Counted from the stretch's first letter, positions 25,823-35,099 are shown. The stretch is DNA of 64,000 nucleotides from Frankia sp. AiPa1 (GCF_023243075.1 NZ_JALKFZ020000140.1:62001-126000), one strand, 5' to 3'. The notes: generated by a model from the letters alone, not told the origin. Program-made: numbers and translations.

Positions 25823-27795
25823 TCCGCGTCGACGAACTGGCGGGCCTGGATGGTGAACAGGTCGTAGTAGATGCCGAGGCGGGCCATGAGGTCGAGATGG
25901 GTGCCCTCCTCGACGACGACGCCCTCGTCGAGGACGTAGATGCGGTCGGCACCCCGGACGCTGGCGAGACGGTGGGTGATCAGCAGGACGATGCGGTCGC
26001 GGCCAAGCTCCCCGATGAGATCGAACAGCGCCTGCTCGGCCCGCGCGTCCAGGGCGGCGGACGGTTCGTCGGCGATCAGGAAAGGGGCGTCCCGGTAGAC
26101 GGCGCGCGCACAGGCGATGCGCTGCCACTGGCCACCGGACAGGTCATGACCGGAGTTGTACTGGCGGGCGAGCGAGGTGTCGTAGCCATGCGGTAGGCGG
26201 TCGACGACCTCGTCCGCGCCGGTGGCGACGGCGGCCGGCACGACGCTGTCGGGGCCGTCGGCGGCCAGGCGGTCGACCCGGCCGACGGCGATGTTCATCC
26301 GGGCGGACATCGGCCAGCGGGTGTACGACTGGGGAATCAGGCCGACCCGGTCGCGGACGCTGTCCGGGTCGACACCGGCGAGGTCGACCTCGTCCCACCG
26401 CACGGTGCCGGAGTCGGGAACGTACAGGCCGGCGAGGATCTTCGCCAGCGTCGACTTGCCGCTGCCGTTCATCCCGACGAAGGCGACCACCTGCCCACGG
26501 CGTAGTTCCACCGAGACCCCGCGCAGAGCGACGGTGTCCGTGTGCGGGTAGGTGTACGTGGCGTTCTCGACTCGGATAACGTCCGGGTCCGTCGGCGCCT
26601 TTGTCGAACGCGGTGCGGGAATTCGCTGGGCCGCCTCCTCAGTCCATGATCGGTATTCCGCGAAGTAGAGGAAGTTCTCGTACGCTTCGGTGAGGCTCGA
26701 CAGCGCGGTCTCCAGGGCGCCGCGCCCGGTGCGGATCGCGAGGACGGCGGTGCCGGCGGCTGCCAACGGCATCACCCCGTGGTCGAGGAGCAGCACGAGC
26801 GTGGCGTAGGTGGCGCCGAGAGCAAGGCCCGCCACGCTCTCGCCGATCAGACGGTAACGGGCCTGGCCGCGGCCGACGCGCAGTTGCTCGTCCTCGAGGT
26901 CGCGGGCGAGCCGGGTGTACTCGTCGAGCAGGAACGCACCCAGGCCGAACGAGCGGATCTCGGCGGCACATTCCCGTTCGCTCATGTGGTGCGCCAACAT
27001 GTACTGACGCCGGACCTGGCGGATGCGGCTGAGCCAGGAGGTATACCGTAGCCGGGCCGAGCGGGCCGTCGCCCAGCCGTCCGGCACGATGGACAGCACC
27101 AGCAGCGGCACCAGCACCGGGTGCAGCACCCCGAGCACACTTCCGGCGGCGATCATCCGGACCGCGGCGGTGAACACGTCCATGGCGTTGTCCACAAGCT
27201 GGCGCCCGCCGGCCGCACCGCGCTCGGCGGCTTCCAGGTCGTCGACGAAGCGCGGGTCGTCGAAGGCCATCACCGACGTCCGGGTGGCCAGCTGGAGCAG
27301 CCGCACCGTGCAGACCCGATCGATGCGTGGCCCGAACCGGCTGCGCAGCAGGTTCTCGACCAGCGACAGTCCGGTGCGCGTCGTCCCGGCGCCGACGACG
27401 AGCACCAGCGCCGGCAACGCCGCGTGCAGTCGCTGCGGCGTCGGCCCTTCGGCCAGCAGCCCGGTGAGTGCCCCGGCTACTGCCAGCAGCCCCGCAGCCT
27501 CCAGCAGGCCCGACAGCACCCGTACGGCAACCAGTGCGATGAGTCCGGTTCGGTCGGCCTCCCAGGCCAGCGACCAGGACAGACGCAGCAGCCCCGGAAG
27601 CTGGCGGGCCATGGTGCGCACACCTGTGCGTTCCATCGTGCGCATGTGCTTCGTCCACGCTCCGGTGGCATCACCGTCCTCGCGGCCGTACGTGAGAACC
27701 GGATCATTCATGCCCGACGGGGGTGGATGCGCGGCGGCAGCGGGAGCGTCGCGTTGGGCTGGTATGGCCTCTACGGGGCCCGGTCGGTCGTCCAT
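25819..27795 (-). CDS. ABC exporter half-transporter (membrane and ATPase domains fused)
   Basis: The 658-residue protein joins an N-terminal six-segment membrane domain (about 60-390) to a C-terminal ATPase (about 410-650). The ATPase has Walker A GMNGSGKST, the Q-loop LIPQSYTRW, the signature LSGGQWQR, Walker B FLIADEPSA and the H-loop His in LITHRLASV, so it should be active, probably as a homodimer exporting a peptide, lipid or drug. The start is uncertain: GTG/ATG at 27795 and the ATG at 27711 are both in frame, and neither has a strong ribosome site. It ends against the binding-protein gene with overlapping stops. The imperfect 26-bp palindrome upstream may regulate it. The substrate is unknown. 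Confidence 0.88.
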   Translation of the reverse strand: MDDRPGPVEAIPAQRDAPAAAAHPPPSGMNDPVLTYGREDGDATGAWTKHMRTMERTGVRTMARQLPGLLRLSWSLAWEADRTGLIALVAVRVLSGLLEAAGLLAVAGALTGLLAEGPTPQRLHAALPALVLVVGAGTTRTGLSLVENLLRSRFGPRIDRVCTVRLLQLATRTSVMAFDDPRFVDDLEAAERGAAGGRQLVDNAMDVFTAAVRMIAAGSVLGVLHPVLVPLLVLSIVPDGWATARSARLRYTSWLSRIRQVRRQYMLAHHMSERECAAEIRSFGLGAFLLDEYTRLARDLEDEQLRVGRGQARYRLIGESVAGLALGATYATLVLLLDHGVMPLAAAGTAVLAIRTGRGALETALSSLTEAYENFLYFAEYRSWTEEAAQRIPAPRSTKAPTDPDVIRVENATYTYPHTDTVALRGVSVELRRGQVVAFVGMNGSGKSTLAKILAGLYVPDSGTVRWDEVDLAGVDPDSVRDRVGLIPQSYTRWPMSARMNIAVGRVDRLAADGPDSVVPAAVATGADEVVDRLPHGYDTSLARQYNSGHDLSGGQWQRIACARAVYRDAPFLIADEPSAALDARAEQALFDLIGELGRDRIVLLITHRLASVRGADRIYVLDEGVVVEEGTHLDLMARLGIYYDLFTIQARQFVDAD

Positions 27796-27823
27796 CCGCC
27801 CAGGGTGCGGGCCGCGACCGCCT

Positions 27824-27849
27824 CCAACATCGGATTAATCGGGGATTGG
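27824..27849. promoter_or_regulatory. Imperfect 26-bp palindrome upstream of the ABC exporter
   Basis: CCAAC at one end and ATTGG at the other frame a perfect GATTAATC core (27833-27840); 9 of 13 base pairs match. It lies about 30 bp before the exporter start, between it and the regulator gene. Confidence 0.3.
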
Positions 27850-27938
27850 TGGTCTACGCTGCCTGGTCGCCCGCACGATCCGTACCTCGCCAGCACCCGC
27901 CGGCGGCAGGCCGATGTGGTTGTTTCGGATGCTCACCA

Positions 27939-28823
27939 TCACGTTTCACGTGCGGCCACCGGGGTGCTCGAAGCGGCGGATGCGCCGGGAGCGTGCAGGC
28001 TCGCGAGCAGGGAGAGCCGCTCGGCGCTGGTCGAGCCCGGCTCGGCAATGAGCATGACCAGCCGCAGGCCCGGGTCGTCCGGCAGACGCAGCAGCTCCTC
28101 GGCCAGGCTCACCTCGCCGACCAGCGGGTGGCGGAACTCGCGCACCATCGCCCGGCAGTCCCGGACTCCGTGACGGGCCCAGGCCGAGGCGAACACCTGG
28201 CTTTTCACGCACAGCTCGCCGATCAGCGCGGTGAGCGCCTCGTCGTCGGGATGCTGCCCGGAGGCCAACCGCAGATAGCTGACCAGGTCATCCACCTTGC
28301 GCTGCCAGTGCACGTAGAGATCGCGGGTGTGGGCGTCGAGCAGAATGAGCCGGGCCATGTTCGGCCGGATGGCGCACTGCGCCGGCGCGGAGAACTCGAG
28401 ATGCGGCGCGATCATCGCATGCCCGAGTCGATTCCAGGCGAGGATGTCGGTACGCCGGCCGAGCACCAGCGCCGGCACGTCGCGTACCGCCTCCAGCAGC
28501 GTCATGACACCCGGGCGTACCCGCTCCGGGCGAGCCGATCTGCGGGCCGCCCGGGTCGGCCGGGCGAGCGAGCGCATGTGCTGGTGCTCGTCGTCGCTGA
28601 GCAGCAGTACGCGAGCCAGGGCGTCGAGCACCGCGTCGGAGGCGTTGCGGCTCTGCCCCTGCTCGAGCCGGATGTAGTAGGTGACGCTGACTCCGGCAAG
28701 CTGCGCGAGCTCCTCCCGGCGCAGCCCGGGGACGCGTCGGCGATCCCCGGGCCGGCTCAGCCCCACGTCCGCCGGGGTGAGCCGGTCGCGGCGGGAACGG
28801 AGAAACTCGCCGAGTTCCGTCAT
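27939..28823 (-). CDS. XRE-type regulator with MmyB-like ligand-binding domain
   Basis: The 294-residue protein has an N-terminal helix-turn-helix (about 5-75; LGEFLRSRRDRLTP, RREELAQLAGVSVTYYIRLEQGQ) and a C-terminal MmyB-type PAS-like domain (about 110-265) with LGRRTDILAWNRLGHAMI and RNMARLILLD-type segments; the family may bind fatty acids. The gene is divergent from the MFS exporter, and four spaced copies of GGCTCCGTC lie just in front of its start. It probably controls the exporter and itself. The C-terminal Ala/Ser-rich tail is not conserved. Confidence 0.9.
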   Translation of the reverse strand: MTELGEFLRSRRDRLTPADVGLSRPGDRRRVPGLRREELAQLAGVSVTYYIRLEQGQSRNASDAVLDALARVLLLSDDEHQHMRSLARPTRAARRSARPERVRPGVMTLLEAVRDVPALVLGRRTDILAWNRLGHAMIAPHLEFSAPAQCAIRPNMARLILLDAHTRDLYVHWQRKVDDLVSYLRLASGQHPDDEALTALIGELCVKSQVFASAWARHGVRDCRAMVREFRHPLVGEVSLAEELLRLPDDPGLRLVMLIAEPGSTSAERLSLLASLHAPGASAASSTPVAARET

Positions 28824-28826
28824 GAT

Positions 28827-28879
28827 GGCTCCGTCAAGATGGCTCCGCGAGTGGAGGCTCCGTCAGTGGTGGCTCCGTC
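28827..28879. repeat. Four spaced GGCTCCGTC direct repeats between regulator and MFS exporter
   Basis: Copies start at 28827, 28841, 28856 and 28871 (the second reads GGCTCCGCG), with a 14-15 bp period. They sit immediately upstream of the regulator's ATG on its own side and about 120 bp before the exporter start. Regularly phased direct repeats of this kind often bind repressor monomers, so this is a candidate operator array. Confidence 0.5.
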
Positions 28880-28995
28880 CTTGGAGGCATTGTCCCCGCG
28901 GTGGACGCTCTCCCACCGCAGTCAGGGTGACCCTGTCAGTACCACTCTCCGCAGGGATGGCATCCGCAGGGATGTGGCTGGCGCGGCCTGACGGG

Positions 28996-30576
28996 ATGAA
29001 TGTTTTCCGCGTGACCGCATCCTCCTTCTCCTCCGCTACCCGGATGACCCCACGGCAACGGCTCGCGCTCGTCCTGCTGTTGGGCAGCCAGTTCATGCTG
29101 GCGATCGACTTTTCGATCCTGAATGTGGCCCTGCCCTCGATCGGGCGGGGCGTCGGGATCGGCGACCGGGATCTGCAGTGGATCGCGACCGCGTTCGCGC
29201 TGCCATCCGCCGGTTTCACCCTGCTGTTCGCCCGGGTCGCCGACCTCGCCGGTCGACGACGGCTGTTCCTGGGCGGACTCGTCCTGCTGGTCGTCGCGTC
29301 CCTGGTCGGCGGGATCGCGCAGTCTCCCGCGGAGCTGCTCGTCGCCCGGGTCGGGCAGGGCCTGGCCGCGGCGATCGCCGTCCCGGCGGCGCTGTCGCTG
29401 CTGGTGACCATCTTTCCGGAAGGGCCGGTGCGCCAGCGTGCGCTCAGCCTCAACGGTGCGCTGCTCCCGGCCGGGTTCACCGTCGGCGCGCTGGTCGGCG
29501 GCCTGCTCACCGGCTACCTGAGCTGGCGCTGGGCATTCCTGGTGAACGTTCCCGTGGCGGTCGCGATCATCGTGCTGGCGCCACGGGCCATTCCGGCCGG
29601 CCGCGGGACGCCGGGGCAGCGCCTGGACGTACCGGGTGCGCTGAGTGTCACCGCGGGTCTCGTCGCGTTCGTCTTCGGTGTCTCCCGCGGCGGCGAGGAC
29701 GGCTGGACGGACCCGCTGGTGTGGATCGCGATCGGTCTCGGCCTGGTCCTGCTCGCGGCGTTCTGGCGGATCGAGCGGACCAGCCCACATCCGCTGGCGT
29801 CCCTGGACGTCATGCGGCTGCGCCACGTCGGATGGGGAAACGCGGGCGGTTTCGGCGTCTTCGCGCTGGGCAGCTCGATCGTGTTCATTCTGACGCTCTA
29901 CCTGCAGCAGGTCCTCGGCTACTCGGCGGTCACCACGGGCCTGATCTTCGGGGTCCCCGGGGCCGCTGCCTTCACCGCCGGAATGCTGTCCCCGCGGATC
30001 CTCGCGGTTGTTCCCTCCCGGCCGATGCTGGTGCTTGGTCTGATCCTGCAGGGGTTGTGCGCGCTGGCGCTGGTGTTCATCGGGCTCGGCCGTGGTTCGC
30101 TGACGCTGGTCCTGCTGGCCTCGGTCGTCGGCTTCTTCGGGCACGCCTGCGGCATCGTCGCCTACCTGGTCACCGCCACCTCCGGCCTCCCGGATGCGCA
30201 GCAGGGCCTGGCCACAGGTCTGACCACGATGACGCAGCAGGTCGCGCTGACCCTCGGTATCCCCGTGATGTCAGCGATCGCGAACGCGCGCACCGTCGCG
30301 CTGCAACACGCCGGCGGCCACTCGTCGGCCGAGGCCACGCTCGGTGGTCTGCACCTGGCCCTCGGCGTGAACGCCGCGGTCACCGCCGTCGTCGCCCTTC
30401 TGGTCGTCGCTTTTCTCGTCCGTCCGGGACGGCGGCGCCCGACCGGTCTGGCCGACCGCCGGACGACGGCCGAGGCGGGCACTGACGCACGGACCGACCG
30501 AACGCCGGGACGGGCAGCCGAGGGGACGACCGGCGCACCAGGCAGGCACCCGGCCGATGTGCCGGTGCCCGGATGA
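28996..30576 (+). CDS. MFS drug:H+ antiporter, 14-helix DHA2 type
   Basis: The 526-residue membrane protein is an MFS exporter of the DHA2 group, expected to pump small amphipathic molecules out using the proton gradient. Signature segments are FMLAIDFSILNVALPSIGR (motif D1-like), the loop RVADLAGRRRLFLGG (motif A), and LSWRWAFLVNVPVA (motif C region). About 14 hydrophobic segments run to residue 475, followed by a disordered Thr/Arg/Ala tail. The ATG at 28996 has only a weak ribosome site. The divergent XRE/MmyB gene is the likely regulator. It converges on the P450 gene, so its substrate might be the neighbouring RppA/P450 pigment, but that is a guess. Confidence 0.88.
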   Translation: MNVFRVTASSFSSATRMTPRQRLALVLLLGSQFMLAIDFSILNVALPSIGRGVGIGDRDLQWIATAFALPSAGFTLLFARVADLAGRRRLFLGGLVLLVVASLVGGIAQSPAELLVARVGQGLAAAIAVPAALSLLVTIFPEGPVRQRALSLNGALLPAGFTVGALVGGLLTGYLSWRWAFLVNVPVAVAIIVLAPRAIPAGRGTPGQRLDVPGALSVTAGLVAFVFGVSRGGEDGWTDPLVWIAIGLGLVLLAAFWRIERTSPHPLASLDVMRLRHVGWGNAGGFGVFALGSSIVFILTLYLQQVLGYSAVTTGLIFGVPGAAAFTAGMLSPRILAVVPSRPMLVLGLILQGLCALALVFIGLGRGSLTLVLLASVVGFFGHACGIVAYLVTATSGLPDAQQGLATGLTTMTQQVALTLGIPVMSAIANARTVALQHAGGHSSAEATLGGLHLALGVNAAVTAVVALLVVAFLVRPGRRRPTGLADRRTTAEAGTDARTDRTPGRAAEGTTGAPGRHPADVPVPG

Positions 30577-30686
30577 TCTCGGCCGGGTCTGGCTGGGTCT
30601 GGACTCGGCCGTCCCGGGCGCTGCTCCCATCCGATACTTCCCATCTCGGTTGGGAGCTCGTGGCGCGGGAAGGCGCAGCCGGGGGT

Positions 30687-30703
30687 ATCGGCGGAGAGCC
30701 GAT
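30687..30703. terminator. Short hairpin after the P450 stop codon
   Basis: ATCGGC-GGAGA-GCCGAT forms a perfect 6-bp stem with a 5-base loop directly beyond the P450 stop. It is small, so it is a weak terminator candidate for the convergent P450 and MFS genes. Confidence 0.3.
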
Positions 30704-31996
30704 CTACCAGGTTATAGGCAGGCGCTCGGGGTAGCGCCAGATCGAACCGGTGTGCCAGGGGATCTCGGCGGCGGGAACGGCCAGGCGCAGCGCGGGCAGG
30801 CGGTGCAGCAGACTGGCGACGGCGAGGCGCAGCATCGCTCGGGCCAGGTTCGCGCCCAGGCAGAAGTGGGTGCCGTGCCCGAAGGTCAGGTTCGTGGTGG
30901 GGGGACGGTCGAGGTCGAGCTCACCGGGCCGGTCGAACACTTCCGGATCGCGGTTCGCGGCCAGGTAGGAGACGTGCACGGCCTCGCCCGCGCGGATCGT
31001 CACCCCGCCGAGCTCCACGTCGGCCCGCGCGATCCGGGCGATGCCGACGCCCCGGCGGAAGGGGATCTGACGCAGCAGTTCCTCGAGCGCCCGGTCGAGC
31101 AGCTCGGGCCGGGCCCGCACCCGGGCAAGCGCGTCCGGACGGGTGAGCAGGGTGTAGAGGATGTTGCTGAGCTGGTAGGTGCTGGTGTCGTGGCCGCTCA
31201 CGGTGAGCACCTGCGCCATCATGGCGAGCTCCGTGTCATCGAGGGCGTCCTCGCCGTCGCGGGCGGTGGCGAGCAGACTGATCAGGTCCTCGCCGGGGTC
31301 ACGGCGGCGACGGGCAGCGAGCTCGTCGAAGTGGGCGCGCAGTGCTGCCTTGGCCGCGCGGCTCGTGTCCGCGCCGCTGCGGGTGGACATGATGTCGAGG
31401 ACCCAGCGGCGGATGCGGGGCCGGTCATGCGGGGCGATCGCCATGAGTTCGCAGATCGTGTCCAGCGGCAGCCGGGCGGCGAACTGCCGGGTGAACTCGG
31501 CCGGCGGTCCCGCGGCGGCCAGCTCGTCGAGCAGCCCGTCCACGATGGACTGGATGGCCGGGGTCATCCGGGCGACCTGGCCCGCGGTGAGCGCCTGCGC
31601 GGCCAGGTGACGCAGGCGGGTGAGGTCCGGCGGGTCCAGAAGGTTGATCGCGTCGGGTTGCGCGATCGGTTCGGGCGTCATGCGTGGCAGGTCACGGCCC
31701 ACCCCCGCGGCCCGGCTGAACCGCGGATCGCTCACCACCCGGCGGACGTCGTCGTATCGCGTGACCAGCCAGGCCCAGCCCACGCCATACTGCATCGTGA
31801 TCCGCGTGATCGGACGTTCGTCGCGCAGCCGTTCCAGCAACGGATCGGGTTCGAGCGCGTCACCCTGGTCGAACGGGCAGTGCACCGCCGGGGGCGGCAG
31901 CGGGTCAGACGGCGTCGTGTCCGACGGCATCGCGTCGGGTGACGTCGCGCCGGAGGGTGCCTCGCGGTCCGGCCTCACACGGGTCTCGGAGTGCAT
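30704..31996 (-). CDS. Cytochrome P450 (CYP158-like, downstream of rppA)
   Basis: The 430-residue haem monooxygenase has the cysteine-ligand loop FGHGTHFC (Cys379), an I-helix VSGHDTST and the ExxR helix EELLRQ. In other actinomycetes a P450 next to rppA dimerises or crosslinks flaviolin into pigments; here gene order suggests the same. The start at 31996 has GAAGGGA seven bases upstream, which is the best site, and this start lies inside the 3' end of rppA (92-bp overlap), so translation is coupled. An ATG at 31933 would shorten the N-terminus by 21 residues. A redox partner (ferredoxin and reductase) is not visible nearby. Confidence 0.92.
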   Translation of the reverse strand: MHSETRVRPDREAPSGATSPDAMPSDTTPSDPLPPPAVHCPFDQGDALEPDPLLERLRDERPITRITMQYGVGWAWLVTRYDDVRRVVSDPRFSRAAGVGRDLPRMTPEPIAQPDAINLLDPPDLTRLRHLAAQALTAGQVARMTPAIQSIVDGLLDELAAAGPPAEFTRQFAARLPLDTICELMAIAPHDRPRIRRWVLDIMSTRSGADTSRAAKAALRAHFDELAARRRRDPGEDLISLLATARDGEDALDDTELAMMAQVLTVSGHDTSTYQLSNILYTLLTRPDALARVRARPELLDRALEELLRQIPFRRGVGIARIARADVELGGVTIRAGEAVHVSYLAANRDPEVFDRPGELDLDRPPTTNLTFGHGTHFCLGANLARAMLRLAVASLLHRLPALRLAVPAAEIPWHTGSIWRYPERLPITW

Positions 31997-33164
31997 GCGC
32001 GCGTCCCTTCTCGCGGAACTGCTCGGGGCGGCCGCGGCGGCTACCCGGGTCGGTGCGTTGGGAGTCCGGGATCCGGGCGCTGCCGTGGGGGGCTTCGAGC
32101 CGGGCGGGGCCGCGGGTCCAGCTGCCGATGCTGGTCTCGGCGGTGATGCCCGGGCCGAAGCCGGCGATCATGCCGCGGGCGCCTGGTTCGAGGACGTCGT
32201 CGTCGAACATGCGGCGCAACGCGTCGAACACGACGGCACTCGCGATGTTGCCGTAGTCGGTGAGGGTGGCCCGGCTGTAGCGGAAGGCCGAGGCGTCCAC
32301 GCCGAGGATGTCGCGCAGGTCGTCGAGGATGCGCGGACCGCCGGCGTGGATGATGTAGAAGTCGAGGTCGGCGGCCTCCCAGCCGTGGCTTCGGGCCAGG
32401 GTGTGCAGCGCGGGGGCGAGCATCGACATGGTCCTCGGCACGCGCCGGTCGAGCTGGAAGTGGAAGCCGGTCGACCGCACCGCATAGGAGATCCACTCCT
32501 CGGTGCCCGGCACCAGGTACGAGCTGTTGCGTTCAAGGTCGATGCCGCACACGCCGCTGCCGTCACGCCCGCGCACCACCGCGGCGGCCACCGCGTCGCC
32601 GAACAGCCCGTTGGCCAGCAGGTTTCCCACCTCGACGTCGTCCGGCTGATAGCAGAGCGAGCAGAACTCGCACGCGACGAGCAGAACGTTCGCGTCCGGG
32701 TAGGCGGTGCAGAAGTCGGCCGCCCGGTTGATCGCGGCCCCGCCGGCCGCGCAGCCGAGCTGGGCGATCGGGATCTGCCGGGTGTCGGACCGGAACCCCA
32801 GATTATTGATCATCCAGGCGGTCATCGACGGCATGAGGAAGCCGGTGCAGGACACGAAGATGATCGCGTCGACCTTCGCGGCATCGATCCGCGCGGCGGC
32901 GAGCGCACCGCGCACCACCGCGGGGACCCGACGGCGTGCCTCCCGCGCGTAGACGTCGTTGCGGGCCTCGAACCCCGGGTGGCGCAGCGTCTGCGCGAGT
33001 GGCTGGACGAGATGACGCTCCCGCACCCCGGTGTGCGCGATCAGCTGCAGGACCAGATCGAGTCGGGGATGGTCGGCGTGCAGTCGGCGGGCCAGTTCCA
33101 GGGTCTGCGCCATGGAGATCACATGCTCCGGCACCGCGATGGACGGGCGGCAGAGGATCGGCAT
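31905..33164 (-). CDS. rppA: Type III polyketide synthase, RppA-like tetrahydroxynaphthalene synthase
   Basis: The 419-residue enzyme should condense five malonyl-CoA into 1,3,6,8-tetrahydroxynaphthalene, which oxidises to flaviolin. The catalytic triad is Cys138 (QLGCAAGG), His273 (IIHAGGPRI) and Asn306 (DYGNIAS), spaced as in chalcone-synthase-fold enzymes, and CEFCSLCYQPDD is typical of RppA proteins. Residues after about 355 are an extra tail (rich in Arg, Asp, Gly) that is encoded by DNA also used for the P450 N-terminus in another frame. Known RppA proteins are roughly 350-375 residues long, so the tail is long. It is the first gene of an rppA-P450 unit. The CGGATAC/GTATCCG dyad upstream may be its operator. 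Confidence 0.95.
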   Translation of the reverse strand: MPILCRPSIAVPEHVISMAQTLELARRLHADHPRLDLVLQLIAHTGVRERHLVQPLAQTLRHPGFEARNDVYAREARRRVPAVVRGALAAARIDAAKVDAIIFVSCTGFLMPSMTAWMINNLGFRSDTRQIPIAQLGCAAGGAAINRAADFCTAYPDANVLLVACEFCSLCYQPDDVEVGNLLANGLFGDAVAAAVVRGRDGSGVCGIDLERNSSYLVPGTEEWISYAVRSTGFHFQLDRRVPRTMSMLAPALHTLARSHGWEAADLDFYIIHAGGPRILDDLRDILGVDASAFRYSRATLTDYGNIASAVVFDALRRMFDDDVLEPGARGMIAGFGPGITAETSIGSWTRGPARLEAPHGSARIPDSQRTDPGSRRGRPEQFREKGRAHALRDPCEAGPRGTLRRDVTRRDAVGHDAV

Positions 33165-33574
33165 CCGAGCGCCTTTCTGACGAATGCGTCGACGGGCACG
33201 TTGGTCGTGACGCCTGCTCCCGTGCTCCGTGCCGGATACCTACCCTCCTGTTGCATCGAGTATCCGCAAGGTCGCTTTTTGTGTCGGCGCCATGTCGGGG
33301 GCCCGCGTTCGGGGGACGGAAACACGACAATCCGGACCCACTTCGTGTGGTGGACGGCAGGATCGATTGAATGTCCGGGTGGGAAGTGCCCCAGCATCGC
33401 GCCCGGCGGCGGGCGGCGCTGCGGTGAACGACGGGGTCACTGTGCGCGCGGGTGGGTAGCCAGATGGATGGAGCAGTATCGGCCCACGGCAACGGGTGAG
33501 CCGCAGGTGGATCGCTCGGCGGCGGGTGGATCGGGCAACGGGTGGATTGAACGGCGGACGCGGAGGGGCGCAGG
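33165..33574. other. Divergent intergenic region between rppA and the DDN-type reductase gene
   Basis: No gene was recognised in these 410 bp. A 7-bp inverted repeat, CGGATAC (33233-33239) and GTATCCG (33260-33266) with a 20-bp spacer, lies 70-100 bp before rppA. Three imperfect copies of GGTGGAT(C/T)G lie at about 33507-33552, in front of the reductase gene. Confidence 0.5.
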
Positions 33575-34009
33575 ATGGCAAGAGACCGAATGTTCAAGGT
33601 GCTGAACCGGGCTCATGGCGTCGTCGTCCGGTTGACGGGGGGCCGGCTGGGCTGGCGGGCCGCGGGCATGCCCGTGCTGGAAGTGATCACCATCGGTCGG
33701 CGCTCGGGACGTCCGCACACGCTGCGGTTGACCTCGCCGCTTCGGGAGGGGTCCACGATCGTCCTCGTGGCCTCCCGCGGCGGTGACGATCGTGATCCCG
33801 ATTGGTTCCTCAACATCTGCGCCAACCCCCAGGTCCAGGTGCGGGCCAGGGGTGAGCAGTGGCGGTCGATGCGTGGCCGACCCGCCACCGCGGACGAACG
33901 TGGCCGGCTCTGGCCCGCCGTGGTCGCCAACCGCTGGTACCGCGGGTATGAGACGAAGACGCAACGGGTGATCCCGCTCATCCTGCTCGAGCCCGAACTG
34001 ACCGGGTAG
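33575..34009 (+). CDS. DDN-type F420-dependent nitroreductase-like protein
   Basis: The 144-residue protein has the split beta-barrel pattern of the deazaflavin-dependent nitroreductase family: VLEVITIGRRSGRPHTLRLTSPLREGSTIVLVASRGGDDRDPDWFLNICANPQVQVRARG. These proteins use coenzyme F420 as a hydride donor and act on quinones or nitro compounds, or have no known activity. The ATG at 33575 follows GGAGGGGCG. The C-terminal WPAVVANRWYRGYETKTQRVIPLILLEP is typical. It precedes the SDR gene by 68 bp, so the two may be co-transcribed. A redox role is likely; the substrate is unknown. Confidence 0.9.
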   Translation: MARDRMFKVLNRAHGVVVRLTGGRLGWRAAGMPVLEVITIGRRSGRPHTLRLTSPLREGSTIVLVASRGGDDRDPDWFLNICANPQVQVRARGEQWRSMRGRPATADERGRLWPAVVANRWYRGYETKTQRVIPLILLEPELTG

Positions 34010-34076
34010 CGGGGCGGAGCGGGGGCGGAGCGGAGCGTGGCGGGGCAGCGGGGGCGCGGGAAGGGGAGGCAGGCAC

Positions 34077-35099
34077 ATGGGCGGTCGTGACCGCGATGTT
34101 CTGGGCTGGAGTCCCGCAGACGTACCCGACCTGGGCGGACGGCGTGTTGTGATCACCGGCGCCGACTCCGGCCTCGGTTTCGAGACCGCGCGAGTTCTCG
34201 CCGGGCACGGCGCCACCGTCGTTCTGGCCTGTCGTGATGTGCCCCTGGCTGAGGCGGCCGCCGCCCACATCCGCTCGGAGGTCGCCGCGGCCGGCGGCCC
34301 GTCCACCGCCGATGTGCGGGTGCAGCACCTGGACCTGGCCTCGCTCGGGTCGGTGTACGCGGCGGCCGGGCGGATCCGGGCGGAGCATCCCCGGATTGAC
34401 CTGCTGATCAACAATGCCGGGGTGATGCGGCCGGATCCGGCCGCCACCCAGGACGGTTTTGACCCGACGCTGGGCATCAACTACCTCGGGCATTTCGCCC
34501 TGACCGGCCTGCTGCTCGACCGTCTGCTCGCCGCCACGGACTCGCGCGTCGTCATGGTGAGCAGCCTCGCGCATCACATCGGCCGGATCAGCCCCGTCGA
34601 CCTGGCCCGTGTCCCCGCCTTCTCGGCCGGCCAGTCGGACCGTCCTCGCGTGATCTCGCCGGCCGCCAACGGCTCCGCGGGCGGGCGGCTGCCGTATCCG
34701 GCGTCGAAACTCGCGATGCTGATGTTCGCCTTCGAACTGCAGCGGCGTCTGGACGCGGCGGGCGCGTCGACCATCGCGGTGGCGGCGCATCCGGGAGTGG
34801 CCCGGACCGGCCTGGGGCGTGGCCTGCCCACGGTCATGCGGGCGTTCATGGCGGATCGGATGCAGCCGGTGATGGGCTGGCTCATCCACGGTGCGCAGGC
34901 CGGGGCGCTTGCCTCCATCCGGGCCGCGGTGGATCCGTCCGTGCGCGGTGGCGAGTTCTATGGGCCGAACGGACTGTTCGGCGCGACGGGGACGCCGGCG
35001 CCCGCGCGAGCAGGCCGGGCCGCCCTTCACCGCGACCGCCAGCGCCTCCTGTGGGCCGAGTCCGAGCGGATCACCGGCGTCACCTACCGGCTCGGCTGA
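34077..35099 (+). CDS. Short-chain dehydrogenase/reductase (SDR)
   Basis: The 340-residue protein has the classical SDR pattern: cofactor motif TGADSGLGF (near residue 30), LDLASLGSV, the NNAGVM motif, catalytic Ser in VVMVSSLAH, and the YPASK active site (Tyr and Lys). The length and an inserted loop before the active site place it near the 'extended/classical' retinol-dehydrogenase-like SDRs. The ATG at 34077 follows GGGGAGG. It follows the DDN-type gene on the same strand. Oxidation or reduction of a carbonyl using NAD(P)(H) is expected; the substrate is unknown. Confidence 0.9.
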   Translation: MGGRDRDVLGWSPADVPDLGGRRVVITGADSGLGFETARVLAGHGATVVLACRDVPLAEAAAAHIRSEVAAAGGPSTADVRVQHLDLASLGSVYAAAGRIRAEHPRIDLLINNAGVMRPDPAATQDGFDPTLGINYLGHFALTGLLLDRLLAATDSRVVMVSSLAHHIGRISPVDLARVPAFSAGQSDRPRVISPAANGSAGGRLPYPASKLAMLMFAFELQRRLDAAGASTIAVAAHPGVARTGLGRGLPTVMRAFMADRMQPVMGWLIHGAQAGALASIRAAVDPSVRGGEFYGPNGLFGATGTPAPARAGRAALHRDRQRLLWAESERITGVTYRLG

